DNA from: Panaeolus papilionaceus
Lineage: Eukaryota > Basidiomycota > Agaricomycetes > Agaricales
Direction: 5' to 3'
DNA length: 64,000 nucleotides
NCBI GenBank assembly: GCA_015501605.1
Contig: JADNRZ010000020.1
Location: 186,001-250,000 of the forward strand
Shown in pieces: positions 1-13,267 of this stretch. Positions within the stretch are counted from its first letter, which is position 1; each line of letters opens with the position of its first letter. A model generated the notes under the pieces. It was not told where the DNA came from and searched no databases. It saw only the letters and a list, made by a program, of their open reading frames with translations. A program made the position numbers and the translations under genes.

Positions 1-705
1 CAACCCTTTCGTGACATTTATGTAGGTATCGTTTCGGATGGCCTCTCCTCGTCGTGACCTGATCAATTTGTAGATGTCCAACGACAATTATTTCCGTTCT
101 AGTGAGTAAGATTTGAACAATTCATTGGAACAGTGAACCCAATTTACGTTTTAGAGCTGCCGCATCATACAAAATATGCATAACATTGCGATCAACGAAG
201 CATCTCAAAGGTCTCCTTGTGACAATGATCAAGATTTTCAATTGACAACGTTCATCCATTCCGAGTTTGCTATTGATGGTTAATTTAAGTATATAATTTG
301 ACTTCGATTTCAACGAGAGGCAATAGAATATGGTCGAATAGTGGAAGGAGCAGTTTCCGACGGGTATTGCGTTAGTCTCAAGGTTAGTTGGAAACAGTAT
401 TCATCTTACTCGTCATTCTCTACGCTTTATGCGAGTGGTCTGCGCTCAATCAGGGATCGCGTCAAGGCTAGACTAGATCAGTTTGGTTAAGGCGCATGAA
501 GTAAACATATGTCGATGGATATGAGAACAAAGAGATTGTATATTTATCAAAATGCTGTATGGTTCAACGTCATGGTTGTATAATCTGAGATTTGCGTACT
601 ACTGCGGTGAAAGCAAAGGTTCGCAGTTCAAAGATAAAATTGAGTCAATGGAGCCCTAGTGATGTATTGATAGATTATATTATACGTCTACAACATTCAA
701 CATTT
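1..705. other. Intergenic, downstream of first F-box gene
   Basis: No gene can be supported here. Short open frames exist, for example 122-313 on the minus strand, but they show no recognisable domain or splice structure. The segment is the 3' flank of the minus-strand F-box gene that ends at 706. Confidence 0.5.
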
Positions 706-2924
706 TCAGTCGCTACGTCTGCACATGAGCTGATTCAACGAACCTCCGAATGTTGAATCACCGCCGAAGAATTGGAAACCATCCCTGAACTCGTAGCAAT
801 CCTTGTAGGGCCACATGATTTGTTCTTCGCTCGGTGGACTAAATCTGCCGTAGAGCAGATCGTATTCACTTGGCTGGTCCGGTCTCCATTCTATACAAAT
901 AGACATCACAGATGAGTAGAGCGCTCTGAAATAACTGCCGTGTTACAATTACCTCGTCCCAGACGACTCTCGTAGTCAAATACCAAGCAGTGATGTCCAG
1001 GCGCGACCCAAGCCGGCCCCGTCCACGTCTTCAGTTGATATATTATGAGAAGCTTTGCATAAATCTGCATAACTCGCCTCTGTAGTGCGCTATTCTTATA
1101 TTCCGAATCATCGAGCATTCGTGATTCAACCCGATTGAGAGCGTAGAGAGCTTGTATGAGCGACAGCTGGAGCAATTAAGGTGATGAGAATAATGAACCG
1201 ATGGTAGTTATATTCGTCGCATTGGTGGACTTACCGGAACTGATTCTGGGGACAGTCCCTCCCAACACTCTAAACTCTTCAAGATGGGATCCAGGGCTCT
1301 TTGCAGATGCTTGAGCGAGAATCGAACATCTCTGCTGGCAGGTTGCAACGCGATCTTGATCAGATCATCCCCCAAATCCTCCAAGAAGTCGTAGGTCTCA
1401 TCATCGGGGTTGCTCACTCCCAAGCAAATCCCGTGAGTACGCCTAATCTCGCTTCTGTGGTACAGAAGCTTGATTTTGAGAAGTGTCCTGTATGGTCGGC
1501 GTGGCAGGTAATTTGATTTTGCAAGAGTTGCATATGGTTCGACTGAGGCGGGATCGTGAACGACAAGAGTTGTCAACCTTGGGGCGATACATGTTCCTTC
1601 ACGGTTGAGTGTCGGTAAGCCCAAAACGCCCAAATCGGATGTTGGAATAGAACCACACTCCAGATATGTGAGCCACGGAGCGTAAGACAACAAGTCCAAA
1701 ATTTCGCCCTCTTCAAGAGGTGTTTCCGAAGAAAACGCTAAATGGGTCAACTGTAGTTGTCGCTTTAGTTGGGCATTGATGATACCAGGGTAGGGTGAGG
1801 GCGGCCATATTTGCGTTTTGGAGCGTAGTACATGCTCAGCAGAGTTGTGCAACATGGCCTTTAAGCTCTTTGTCACATTGTCCATGATCCTCACCCGAAG
1901 TTTTGTGACGTTTGGAAGGGCGATATTGTCGACAACATAAAATCGTTCCCGAGACCAGGCGTAGACCTTGAAATCAAAATGGGTTAAAACTGGGAATGTC
2001 ATTCGACAATACTGCCATTTGGCTCGGAGGTAGTCAAGATAGCTCGCATGACTGATAGTATAGTCAACAAACTGTAACCTTGGCGAGCTGTTCAATGCGT
2101 AAATGTTGTTGGCGTGGCTGAAACTATGTTCCCTGTAACGCTCAAGTCTTCCCATTGGCAAGTAGATCAAAACATCTGAGCCGCAGTCGATTTCAACATC
2201 AGTCAAGTTGACGGCAGTAGCAAATAGATGAGACTGCAGGTCGTATGGCTCCGGAGGGGCTGGTATAGATATCTTTAGTGTTTGAAGGAGTGTCCAGGAC
2301 GAGGTTGGAACTGGAGACATGGGGAACCAACGATTAGACGGACGGTATGAAAGGGAAAGGGCCATGCAATCTGAGCCTGGAAGATGTCGGAGTCCATCAG
2401 ATGAATGGGCGTGGCTATCAGAAGATATTCCGGGGATGGAGAGGGCAAAAGGGGTATTGTCCTTGGAGGTCCATGTACATGTGTCACTGGAAAGGATTTT
2501 ATGGGCAATGTATAGAGCCGGGGGTGGGCGGCGAAAGGCTTTGGTGATATCACGCCATTTCCGGCAAACTCGACTAATAGCATCGTAGGACTGCATGGAG
2601 GCTGTATCTCTCATCGACAACAGGAAACCGAAAGTGTGGAAAAGAATCTCGTTGGGCAAGCGCCATATTAAGACCAATGCGGGTAGAAGCCTTGCACACA
2701 CTCCCAGTGTCACAACTGATAGGTCGACAGCTTTGAGGGGGCGATTCGCCTGCGAATGGAGCAACTTTTGGTAATCCTCCAAAGTTCGGGCCTTCCATGC
2801 GTCTTTGACATGAACGTCGTGTTTGTGGGCGTTGTTGTTGTTGGAGAGTAAATGTTCTGCTGCAGCTGTGTCATATATTAGCATGTTGAGCTTGCTTGTA
2901 AATAAGACTTGCCATACCGCTCAT
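706..2924 (-). CDS. F-box protein, tandem copy 1
   Basis: Predicted 678-residue F-box protein. Exons on the minus strand are 2924-2918, 2865-1235, 1166-953 and 890-706, together 2037 nt and in frame. The first exon is only 7 nt (ATG AGC G) before a GTATGG donor. I chose this start because the neighbouring paralog has the same 7-nt exon and the joined N-termini match (MSAAAEHLL against MSGAVERFL). An F-box lies at about residues 72-112 (LPNEILFHTFGF, then a conserved VCRKWRDI). The rest is a long region that could hold degenerate leucine-rich repeats. The C-terminus carries a shared block (WRPDQPSEYDLLYG, then WPYKDCYEF). F-box proteins recruit substrates to SCF ubiquitin ligases through Skp1; the substrate here is unknown. 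The paralog at 4238-6405 follows on the same strand. Confidence 0.85.
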
Positions 2925-4237
2925 GATTCTACCGCTGGCTTGGCCCAAGTCAATATGGTGGTCCCTGTAGACGACCAAGTAAATGCGGGATCAAGTTCAA
3001 TGACAGAATTTGATAGTGAGCTGGTGCATGGTTAACATGAGGCAAACATACACAACACGAGCGCGTTCATTCATTGATGATGACCGCATCCTCAACGGAT
3101 TGTCCTTTTCAAGCTCTCTGCATGAATAAGGGTTATAAATATGTTCAAGGCCCTATGTCCAGAGTTGGGTATCAAATACGTTATCCAGAAATAGTCTGTA
3201 CTTAGACAGTTTGATGATCTATGCCCCAGTCACGATACTTCATGAAAAAACATGAACATCGTCGTTCTCAAGAAACAGATGCATAGATGCATACACCTGG
3301 CATCAAAACAGACAGTTAAGAGAACATCCATGCAAGGCAAGTTATCGGGAAACGCACCGGCAATTTACATGGTTGTAGACCGGGAGTAGAGTTCCTACAT
3401 CCTTGTCAAAATCAGATAGTCTGCTCAAACAATCCTTTCAGCGGGCAACGATGTTAACCACAACACGTATTCAATTATTGGTTCCTAAATACTTAGAATG
3501 CTGATAAGACAGCGACAAAAATTAGTTTTATATTTTAAACTTCAGAGACAAACAAAATACTGACTAGTCTATACTAGATTCCGGTGCTTCGTCACGAGGA
3601 AAAGCAAGCAATTTCCAGATATGGAACTGCAGTAACAAATGGCCCCGTTATGATGTTTCCAGCCCGTTTACAATGCAAGGCAGATTTGAACTATAAAGAA
3701 AACTGGAGATCAATGGACTGGACACCGCAAGTGAGTGTTCAGCGCATACCTCCAACTTGTGGGCGACACTTCTCAGTCGTTACTTTGAAGTTGTGGCCAA
3801 AATATGATGGAGTAGGAACCAGAAATAGCGTGCGTTCACCATGGAGAATACATGCCCCTTGAGCTAACTCCGGGGCATTCTAGTTGCATTCTAGGGTCAT
3901 GAGGTGAGGAGAAGGACGATGTCAATAGCTGAGGCACACAGTCGGTGGCTGTGAGCGGAGTTCAAATCGGGCTCCGAATAGAGGTTTGGAGGGTTTTTCA
4001 TTGCTCGCCGTGGCCACTCCGACTCTTCAGTTATACCTTGTCCCAAATATAAGTTGAAGCATCGTGTGCTATTAAGTACATAAAATGACCCAAATAATGA
4101 CTTACTCTAACCCAATGTGCTAAAAACTTGGGAGGATATCAAGTATAACCGACCTCACGAATTGACAATTGACAACTCGACACCTACATGGGTTGTGACT
4201 AACGAGGTCTATCCAGTCTAGGGGGAAAATGCATATT
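2925..4237. other. Intergenic between F-box paralogs
   Basis: No supported gene. It holds the upstream region of copy 1 and the 3' flank of copy 2. Near 3952 there is a short motif (gtgagcggagttc) that recurs near 7590, also next to the pair. It resembles a degenerate dispersed repeat. Confidence 0.5.
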
Positions 4238-6405
4238 TTACTTCTTTGATTCAGAGGAGTCTTGGAGCGCATGATGATCAAATAAAAGCCAGCCGTCACC
4301 AAAATGGTAGCAATCCTCGTAAGGCCACAAAACCTCTTCTCGACTCGGTGGCTTAAATTTACCATACAAAAGATCGTGTTCAGTTGGCTGGTCTGGTTTC
4401 CATCCTTTCAAAGAAAGCATCAAATAATTAGCGTTGCATTGAGCTTTGTCATTCAATTTGCGACAGTACTTGAGATGCTCACCTTGATGATCCTTGGGAT
4501 TTAGGTACTCAAAGACCAGGGAGTGCAGGCCAGGCGCCGCCCAAGCGGGCTGTTGCCATACCTTCAATTGAAATACCATTAGAAGCTTTGTATAAAGCTC
4601 CTTTGCTCTCCTCTGTAGGTCAGTAGGATTAGGTCCTGGAAGACAGTGCGGCTCAACCACACTTAGACTGAAGATGGTCTGTATGATTGAGAGCTAACAA
4701 AATGTAAATAACATGCACTTGTTTGTTAAAATGCCGAGACTCACTGGGATGGACTCTGGAGACAGGCCTTGGATGTTCTCAATCCTTTCGAGGACGTGCT
4801 CCAGCGACCTTCGTAATTTGAGGGGAAACCGGACGGCGTCGCTGTTCACAGAACGATCTCGACTGTCCAGCATGATATCTGTGATCTTATTGACTTGATC
4901 CTCCAAGATGACGTACACCACATCGTCTGGCCTGCTTATTCCCAAGGAAAACGCATCAATACGTCTTTGCTTCTTTTCACGATACAAGAGCTGGATTCTT
5001 TTAATTGTCCTGAAGGGTCGTCGAAGAAGGTAATTGGACCTTGCAAGTGTCGCGAAGGGCTGGACGTCGTCAGGATCATGAATAATGAGAGTCGTTAGTT
5101 TGGGAGCTAGGCACGTCCATGTACGGTTCGCAGTGGGTAGCCCCAGTGCAGCTAGATCAGATGTCGGGATGGGGCCACATTCCAAGGAGACGAGCACCGG
5201 TGTGTAGAATAACAAGGCCACAAGTTCACCCTCTTTGATCGGTCGTCCAGAATAAAACGCCAAATGGGTTAACGGTATGGTAGTGGGAGATGGGGGTTTA
5301 GTGAAGAGACTTCCAGAGGAAAATATGAACATGGCCACCAGGTCGTCTATCAGGTCATCATATTCCATGCTAACTCGGAGTTTCTTCAGTTTTGGAAGTG
5401 AGAGTGTCTTAAGTATGCGGAGTTGACCCGGCTGCGAGACATAAACCTTGATATCAACGTAAACAAGTTGTGGGAACGTCTGACGGCCCCATTGCAATGC
5501 CAGGTGTTGGGTATAGCCATGGTGGGTAATCGTATAATCGACAGCACTCAGCTTGGGCGAGTTCTTCAATGTATATAGGTTGTTGACGCTGCTAACACAA
5601 TGTTCCCTGTAACGCAATAAAGAGGTTTTTGGTATGGTGATTGGTATTTTTGATTTGCAGTGGATCTCGACGTCCCACAGATTGATCGCGCTTGCAAATA
5701 GTTCTGACTGGAAATTGTCTGGATCACGGAGGTTGGGTATGGAGAGTTTTAATGTTTGAAGAAAAATCCAAGATGTCGTCAGGTTATCGACGGTCATTAG
5801 AAGCCAGGGGGTAGAAGGACAGTATGAGAGCGAGAGAGCATGGCATTTCGCAGCCGGCAGATGAAGCAGGCCATTGGGTGAACGAGCGTAGGTCCGAGGA
5901 GATATTTCAGGAATGCAGAGGGCGAAAGGTTGGTCATCCTTGGAGACCCATTTATACGCATCACTTGAGGGAATTTTGTGAGCAACATACAAGGTCGGAG
6001 GTGGGCGACGGAAGGCTTTCGCAATATCATGCCAACGATGGCAAACAAGGCTGAGGGTAACGTGGTGCTGCGATGACGGGATGGGGTTGACTGAAACTAG
6101 GAATGAAAACACGTAGAACCAGATCTCGTTGGGTAGGCGTCTCATAACGGCTGATCCAGGTAGACGTGTAGCACAGATTCCCAGAGTTAAAAATGAAAGG
6201 TCGAGGTAAGCAAGGGGGCAAGTCGCTTGTGAAAGGAAGATTTCTCGAGAGTCTTCCAAAGTTTTTGTCTTCCATGCATCATGGATTTGCAGAACATCGT
6301 GTTCATGCACTTCATCATTACTAGAAAGAAATCTTTCGACTGCACCTAGCTAAACGTGTTAGCAAAGCCAGATTTCTTAGCAAAATAATTTCACATACCA
6401 CTCAT
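4238..6405 (-). CDS. F-box protein, tandem copy 2
   Basis: Predicted 661-residue paralog of the F-box gene at 706-2924. Exons on the minus strand are 6405-6399, 6345-4745, 4693-4483 and 4404-4238, together 1986 nt and in frame. All three introns fall at the same places as in copy 1, including the one after the 7-nt first exon. The F-box lies at about residues 73-109 (RLPNEIWFYVFSFL, then VCHRWHDIAKAF). The C-terminal block WKPDQPTEHDLLYG and WPYEDCYHFGDGW matches copy 1. Shared intron positions and same-strand order indicate tandem duplication. The role is inferred to be a substrate receptor of an SCF ubiquitin ligase. The target cannot be read from the sequence. Confidence 0.85.
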
Positions 6406-8660
6406 CGTTGCCACCTGGTTGTGCAGATTCAATACATGTACAGGGGGAGGGTGAAATTAAAATGGGTTAAAATGATGGTGGATTGGATGACTGCCGATCT
6501 GCGGATAAAGTCAAGATGTCTGAGAGTTTGAGTTGAAACGCATGCGACGTGTCAAATTAGTTTGGCTTTAGCCTATGAAGTAAACAAAAAACACCATTCA
6601 AGAAAATCGTGCTGGATAAAATGTGCCGATGGAGGTCGGTCTATGTGATTTTCTAAAGAAGTCTATGGTGTCATGTAGCGTTGTCAGTGGAAAATCGCAG
6701 TCAAAATACACGAACTACTAGCAGTATGGACCACGAGGCAAGCTCGTTGTAGTGTGGCAATAAAATGACAGGGAGGTCACTACAACGGTACAACCAATGA
6801 AACCTGAATTGAGGGGTCCCTTGTTGGAGCCACCAAGGGCTCGAGGAGCATAGCCGGAATCAGGAGAGGAGCAGCCTTGTCAGGGAAAGGATAGAACCTG
6901 ACACGACCTGTCGCCAAAAGCAACGGAAATTCTAGTCGGAGTGCGAGGGCTATGATTTACCGCTCTACTGCCTAGATTCATAGAGCGGCATTGAGAAGCT
7001 GTGGCGACCATATTGCTTCTTGCAGGATATTTTTAGTGTCTGTCCCCCAAAAAGGAATTTATTCGTTCTATATACAACGAACGTTGATCTGTAGAAGGAC
7101 CAACAATGGTGTCAATTCTATTCCGAAAGGAAGGGAAAATCGCTGTACCTAAGCTAAAGTTGGCTCTTTGCGTAGATCATACCTGCACTTTGGCCAAAAT
7201 GTCCTAGGTCCACATCTACTGGGAAACACACTCGTGGTGTCGCCCGCTCAGTGGAGACGAACTATTAATCCCTGCCCGAATCCTAAGGCTGGTTGTATCA
7301 TTACCGTGATATCATCTAGACGTCTAAATATCAGGCAAGATATGGACTAGTAGAAAGAGGCCGATAACGAACCTCTGTACCAGTATCGACTTGGACTTGA
7401 TGGACGCAAGAGTTTCTACAGCGTAGAGCTCTAAATTAACGATGCCTGCAACTTATCAAGCTTCATAGGCTCTCGACGCCATGTGGAGCTAGATATTATA
7501 GCAAAAACGTTGCAATTCGCATAATTGAATGGTACAATATCAGAGGTAAGGTGATTCGTGAAAGACGGTCGCGACTGCAATTTTTGGCGTGAGCGGAGTT
7601 CGAAATAGCGATCCGAGCGGACCCAATATGAATAGGGGCTTTAAGAGTCGCGTTCTAGCATACGCAGCGCGTCGAGACTTGGAACTCTAAGTACCAGTTG
7701 TGGTTCTCAAAAAGGGTAAAATTTGGTGCCGAAATAGCTTGAACATTATAATAGGTCTGTTCATATCAGATATGCCACTTAGGATTCCCCTATCAGCGCC
7801 CGCCTAGTGATAATGACATTGCGCTCGACCGGCGAGGTGCAGGAGGCGTTGGGTAAGCTGGCGGGTGTCCTGGGAGATTCTAAACTTTCCGAAGAAATAA
7901 CTCGGCTATCGGATGTGTGTCCTGCTCTCGGACGAATTGACAGGAAAGGGCCCATAGTACGGAAGTGTAGGGGTCAATACTGTGTGATGGTTTCGGATTC
8001 AGATAGTGACAGCACCTGTCTGTACCCTTCAACGTTGACCCAGCAATGCCCCAGACCAAGAAAAATCTTCCATAACGGAAAGGAAAGAAGACCTCGAAAC
8101 AAGCGAAAAAGAACAGAAGAGAGGAGACTGAATAAGGAACAGATGACGACGAAACGGACCCCATAGAGGAAACGGACGAGGAAGAAATAGAAGGAGATAA
8201 AGACAAAAAAGACAACATATTAGGGTGACCTAGAATATGAAGTCGGACAATAAAACTATGAATATATAATATGATGTGAAAGTCACATCGACGACAGTAT
8301 TCTCGCTGGGAATGATGAGTTGGAGAACGTTGGACCATCGGGGTTGTTTGACGGACAACGACAAGCTGTATTATTAGAAATGAGAGTTTCACGACCTTGA
8401 AACATGTATCAGCAATCTAATCCATTGACGCAACAATTAGAGTACAAGCAATACGGAGGGCACGAAATGAAAAAAAGGATTTACAACAGGTGAGGTGGTA
8501 TTACAACGCTACACACACGAAATGCGGTTCTCAAGTCGCGAAAAAAGTAAACCAAGGGAGGAGCAGAAAGAATTAAAAATCTAAGCGCAGTCAAGAAGCG
8601 GGGCCAGAAAAGAAGAGGAATTCAAAGAGGAAAAAGAGCGGGCTTATCAGATAGTCGACA
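6406..8660. other. Intergenic, no supported gene
   Basis: About 2.2 kb without a convincing gene. An open frame at 7807-8166 (+) has a plausible-looking N-terminus followed by a lysine/arginine-rich tail. A following acidic stretch (about 8140-8225) lies in another frame, so this could be a decayed gene. No domain is recognisable. The motif gtgagcggagttc near 7590 repeats one near 3952. Confidence 0.4.
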
Positions 8661-9716
8661 TTAAATATCAAAAGCCGTTGAGCCCATTCTCCTAAATCGT
8701 TCCCATAGATTGTTGTGTGCGCTCTTGATCATGTCCAGGATCACTCTTAAAATAATAAGCGACGTCAGCGTCTGTCGAGGCGGGAGCGTAAGGAGGAGGT
8801 AGGTGAATGGCTTACTGTTTATCGTAAATTGTCAATTTAGACGTAAGACCCAACGACGTGTTGTTCTTGATAAACTCGTTGACAATGCTAGAAAGAAATA
8901 ATTGTCAGTTGAGCCGAACATCAAAAAAACGTTCGTGCATACCTTAGCAATCCAGACCGACTATTCTTCATCGGAATCTTCAAAGGACCTGACGTTGTGC
9001 CTTCATCTCCAGGGAGACAAAGTCTCATATCCTCAGAAATATACCCTCTCTGCGCATCTCTAATTGCTTCAGGAGTAATTTCAATGGCATTGGTCACCCA
9101 AATAGATGAACCACTCCAACACCAGTTGGCAATGACAATGGGGTTCGGGTGTGCATCTCCGCCACCCCGCTGTCTATCTCCCATAAGCTGAGACGACAAG
9201 TTGGGTGTAGCACCCCCTAACTTCGGTCTTTCCTTGCTGAGTGCCCAAATTTTAGCGGCTTTGGAAGGGTTGATGTTTCCTAAACCCGTACCGCTTGAAA
9301 GACCACAACGAAAATACAAAAACCCGTCGGTTAAATGGAGCGTGTCAAGTTTGTCAGGCGGTGGCAGCTTTAGCTCTTCTGGGGAAGGCATGACGGAATC
9401 AGAAAACGGAGCAAGGATTTTCGCTTGAACTTTTTCACGATCTTCATCCGATGGATCAAAGCTCACATGGAAAGTGACGTTGTGGCATTCAGAGCCCAAG
9501 GTGCTGAGACACGTTCTTAGCAGCTGCCCGTCGGTGATAATAGCTACTCGGATATGGTGCAGAATTTTAGGATGCCGGAGTGCTTTGGTGATAATAGAAT
9601 TGAAATGTGCAAATTCGCAGCTATCTTGATGTTTTCCTTTACAACCAGATCTAAATAATAATAAAAATAAGCATAAAATAAACGATGTTGGTGTTAAAAG
9701 ATACTCACATTGGCAT
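8661..9716 (-). CDS. Unrecognised 290-residue protein
   Basis: Exons on the minus strand are 9716-9709, 9650-8943, 8887-8816 and 8745-8661, together 873 nt and in frame, giving 290 residues. The start is the ATG that makes an 8-nt first exon. A TATATA box lies about 100 bp upstream (9813-9818). The reading frame stays open upstream of that ATG, so an earlier start is possible; it would add one Cys and complete a loose C-x6-C-x7-C-x3-H arrangement ending CEFAH. No signal peptide or membrane segment is seen. A stretch HIRVAIITDGQLLRTCL opens the main exon. The last exon has two possible acceptors (AAG|AG or AAGAG|); I used the first, which gives an ending LWERFRRMGSTAFDI. I do not recognise the family. 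The splice sites support a real gene. Confidence 0.65.
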
Positions 9717-11654
9717 TTGACACTGATTACCGAGTATAAAATTCAATATGCGAACGGAGATAAGGGGAAAGGGGTGCGGCGTACTTCTCTGTAGCAATAC
9801 CGAGTCGCGGACTATATATCCAAAAAAAATTTGAAATTCAGTCCCGCCACGCACGGAATGACATACAACAGGGAGAACGTACGGGTTCAAAACTTTCTGA
9901 GTCATATAATGGATGCGGTGCCGGTGTTGTAACGCCCATTGCTGGAAGAGGTATAACCAAATGAAAACGGGTAATGGAGAGGAAGAAAGCGAGAGAAAAG
10001 CCAATGTGAGAAAGGAGGGGGAGGACGGAAAGGAGGGAAGGTGTTATTCTCCTTTCAACGAGTATTTAAGCACCAGCCACCTCACTCAGCCTCTCCCTCG
10101 GGTAAGATAAAAGATCGCATTGTAATCTTAGAAATCCCGATGTCGCTTCCGCTTTGTGTGAGCAAATGATGAAAGCGAGAATGCGTAATGAGGTGTCCAA
10201 CGAAATGAATCTGAGCGTGAGGAATGGACAGACTCTGCTTTCACAGCACCCTTTGCGGAGAACTAGACGGCACAAAAGCGAAGAAGAGAACGAAGGTAAT
10301 GGAATGAAGCTTATCGTGGTACTGGCTTTGGCACCGCTGTGGATCAAGTGGCGAAATAAAAGGAGCGAATAGAACACGAAGAGAAAGGTTTGGAGAGAAT
10401 ATGCACACCACTTTTCGCACTCGGACGTCATTCATAAAGCGATATCTTAATCCATGTACATAGATTGGCTGCTAGATCAAGACCGATAGTTAGTACCAGA
10501 TACAAGCTTCTGATCTTGGGGTTGACATACCACAGTCGCAATAATTTACAATCATAAACAATAAATTACAGGTCTAAAGGAAGACTGGTTAGACCACTCT
10601 GGGGTCAAGAGAAATAAAGACGACGTACCAGAGAAAAGAAAACCAGAGGGCGGAACACACATCTCCAACGGCTCCATGCAAACGTCGGTTCCCTGAAGCC
10701 TTAACATCCCAACGTCCAAGTTCTCTCCACAGCTTCACTGACTCGCTTCCACATACGGACGTAAAAAGAGTTCAGGAAACAGCACCATGATTATCCACCC
10801 TGCTACCGCCACAAGCAAGTAGTATCCCAAGAAGGGCCGTGAAAAGAGAGACACCAAAACAAAACAATACAGTAAGGCGATGAATGCCAGATCGCTAGTT
10901 TTCAGCTCAGAGGTTCAAAAACCCAGAAAACCAGATGACTCCGTTAAAGGTCAAGCAAGCACCCTTGGCAGTCCTGCGAGTCAGGTCTGAGTCAGGTCGG
11001 ATTTTTCTGAATTCTCTGAAGTTAGACATGCCAACCCGAAAGATCGCGTCAAGGTTCACAAACAGTTGCTGAAAAACGAGCTTCAGCCTGAGCGTGGGGC
11101 AGATTCATAGGAAGGACTAGCGGGTGAGGTTGATGGTGGTTGGAAGGAAAGCAGGTGCATGAGAGTGATCATGTCACATAAATTCAAATTAGGGTGTTTG
11201 TCCTGTTCACGTCGTGCCTCAAGGTGCCCTCACTATGTACTCAACAACTGAAAACGCCCTAAATGTCATGAATAAAATGCCATGTCATGCCACTCGAGGG
11301 AAAAGCCAATGTTCACTCCAGCTCACGAGCATGCATGAAACGCGAAAATGAATTAAATATCCCACTCATATGTATGAAGGTACGAACGAAGCCTAAAGAA
11401 AATTGAATCAGTCAACTAAAATGTCTAGTATGTACTTTCACGAAATAGCAACAAAGGTTCAGAGTATGATAACAGGGCAGGATAGATAGGCCTAAAAAAA
11501 TCCATTGTCCATGATATACGATAAAAGTCAATGACAATAATTAAATGTGTACGCTACTAATCTACCCTCTAGCCATTCATTACTCCAACGCAAAGCAAAC
11601 AAGGTCATCACATATCATTCATTCAATCACATAAAATAAATCAAAGACATTCAT
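9717..11654. other. Intergenic, no supported gene
   Basis: It contains the TATA-bearing upstream region of the 290-residue gene and the long 3' flank of the GPI-protein gene. Open frames around 10066-10435 overlap each other on both strands and have low-complexity translations. I see no gene. Confidence 0.5.
9813..9818 (-). promoter_or_regulatory. TATA box of the 290-residue protein gene
   Basis: TATATA on the minus strand about 95-105 bp upstream of the chosen ATG at 9716. It supports the start with the 8-nt first exon. Confidence 0.4.
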
Positions 11655-13267
11655 TTATGCGAAGAACAAAGCAGCGAAAACCGAGCCAGCAATGGCAACG
11701 AGGGAGATGCTCAACGCACCAGCGCCACCAGTGGGGGAAGCACCAGGGGCAGTGTTAGAACCCGATCCGCTGCTGCCTCCGGGGGTGTTACCAGATGGCT
11801 TAGCACTGTTGGATCCAGTGGGAGCAGCACCGCTCGAGCTGGGAGTCGACGAGGCACCGGTGGGGGTAACAGCAGGCAGACCGCTGAAGATAGAAGCAGA
11901 TTCGAATTGCTGGCAGTTGGAGCTCTGGGGGACACGGGCGACGTAGGGCATAGTGGTGATGGCGCCAAGAGACTCAGGGGGCTGAGTATAGGTCTGGACA
12001 GCACCAGCGGCATCGGTGTAGACACCGGGGAAGTCCTGGGATTCACCATCGCATGACTCGAAGGTACCATTGCGGGCGTTGTTGGGGGCGTTGAAGGCGC
12101 AGCCGATACGGTCAAGGATGTGCTCGCAGTAGCGGGCGGGGTTGGGGCCAGCGGGGTCGCAGACCTTGAAGCAGAACTGGTTGGAGCCCATGAAGTTGTG
12201 CCATTCAATGCCTTGGATGGGGGAGCCAGTGAACTTGTCGGTGTAGACGAGACCGCCCATGGGGTTACCGCGCTATCGCAACATAACATCAGTTTTGACG
12301 CCAGAGAGGAGAGAGGGGATGAAAATGACATACGAGATCAGCACCGTGAGGGTCCATCTCACCTCCGTAGTCGCCCGCGATCATGTTGATCTTGGTCTGG
12401 TCAATGAAACCGACGACCTGGACGTAATCTGGGGTCTTTGTGTACTGGACACCGTAGAGAGCGCCAGCGGGGATGAGACGAGTACCGTGTTGGGGCTTGG
12501 TGCACCATGCGACCATGATACCCTCGATATCACCAACCTGCTTGCCATAGTCAGGGGGAGCCCACAAGCAGAAGTCTATAATGAAAATAAGACACGTTAG
12601 TCATTCATTCTGGTGGCACGCATGTAATGAAAGGGAAGTGTTGAAAGAAAAATAAGGGGATGAGAAATAAAAACGCCAAGACGGAAAATTAAAAATTGAT
12701 GGAGTTCATAGGGTGCATAGAAACCGTCCAAGAACACAAAAATGTGGTTTCGCGCTGCGCAGCAGAACAACGACGTGCAGTCGCATACGAAAAATGCAGC
12801 ATTCAACACGCCTCCATTCCCCGTAAAGCCCGCACCAATCACATCACGTCGTCCAAAAGGGAAATGCATTGCATAGGTGCAAGATAGGAGACCCATACGC
12901 ACCATCAAGAGCATTCAACCACGAAGTCTGGCACAAAGAGTCCTGGCCAGCGGTCGTGCTGTTGCAAATATTGTATCCATGTTGAGTACCACGAATAAGG
13001 TTGGTGTCAGTGTCGACTTTGTAGGGCTACAGGCGCAGAAAAAAGAAATAAAAACACATCAGTACATCAATTTTCACCAAGCACCACTGAAACACGCAAG
13101 AGCGCAGAGGGAGCAAAGGAGTCGAGACTCACAATACCAGAGGGGTAGGCGAAGGGGCCCTTGGAGGCAAGGGCAGTAGCGGGGTAGGTGGCTGTGGGAG
13201 CCTGGGCGGCGACGAGCCCTGCAGAGAGCGCGAGCGCAAAGAGGTTGGAAAGAGCGAATAGCGACAT
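11655..13267 (-). CDS. GPI-anchored secreted protein, family copy A
   Basis: Predicted 372 residues. Exons on the minus strand are 13267-13133, 13026-12903, 12575-12334 and 12272-11655 (1119 nt). A signal peptide occupies about residues 1-21 (ALALSAGLVAAQA). The conserved core contains PYKVDTDT, GYNICNSTT, FCLWAPP, VAWCTKP, GGEMDPHGADL, RGNPMGG and FCFKVCDPAGP, with many cysteines. The last third is a Ser/Thr/Gly/Pro-rich stalk ending in a hydrophobic tail (ISLVAIAGSVFAALFFA), as expected of a GPI attachment signal. Copies B (15757-17161) and C (31331-32861) share exon lengths of 124 and 242 nt for exons 2 and 3. Copy A lacks the fourth intron that B and C carry just before the FMGSN block. 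I do not know a function; surface or wall location is inferred. Confidence 0.88.

Noticed and set aside
3940..3990. tRNA-like B-box motif (gagttcaaatc)
   Set aside because: The expected T-arm stem does not pair and no A box or acceptor stem fits; noted only as a short motif repeated near 7590.
7807..8166. Open frame of 119 codons with Lys/Arg-rich tail
   Set aside because: No domain, no splice support, opposite-strand frame equally open; an acidic continuation lies in another frame. Not called as a gene.
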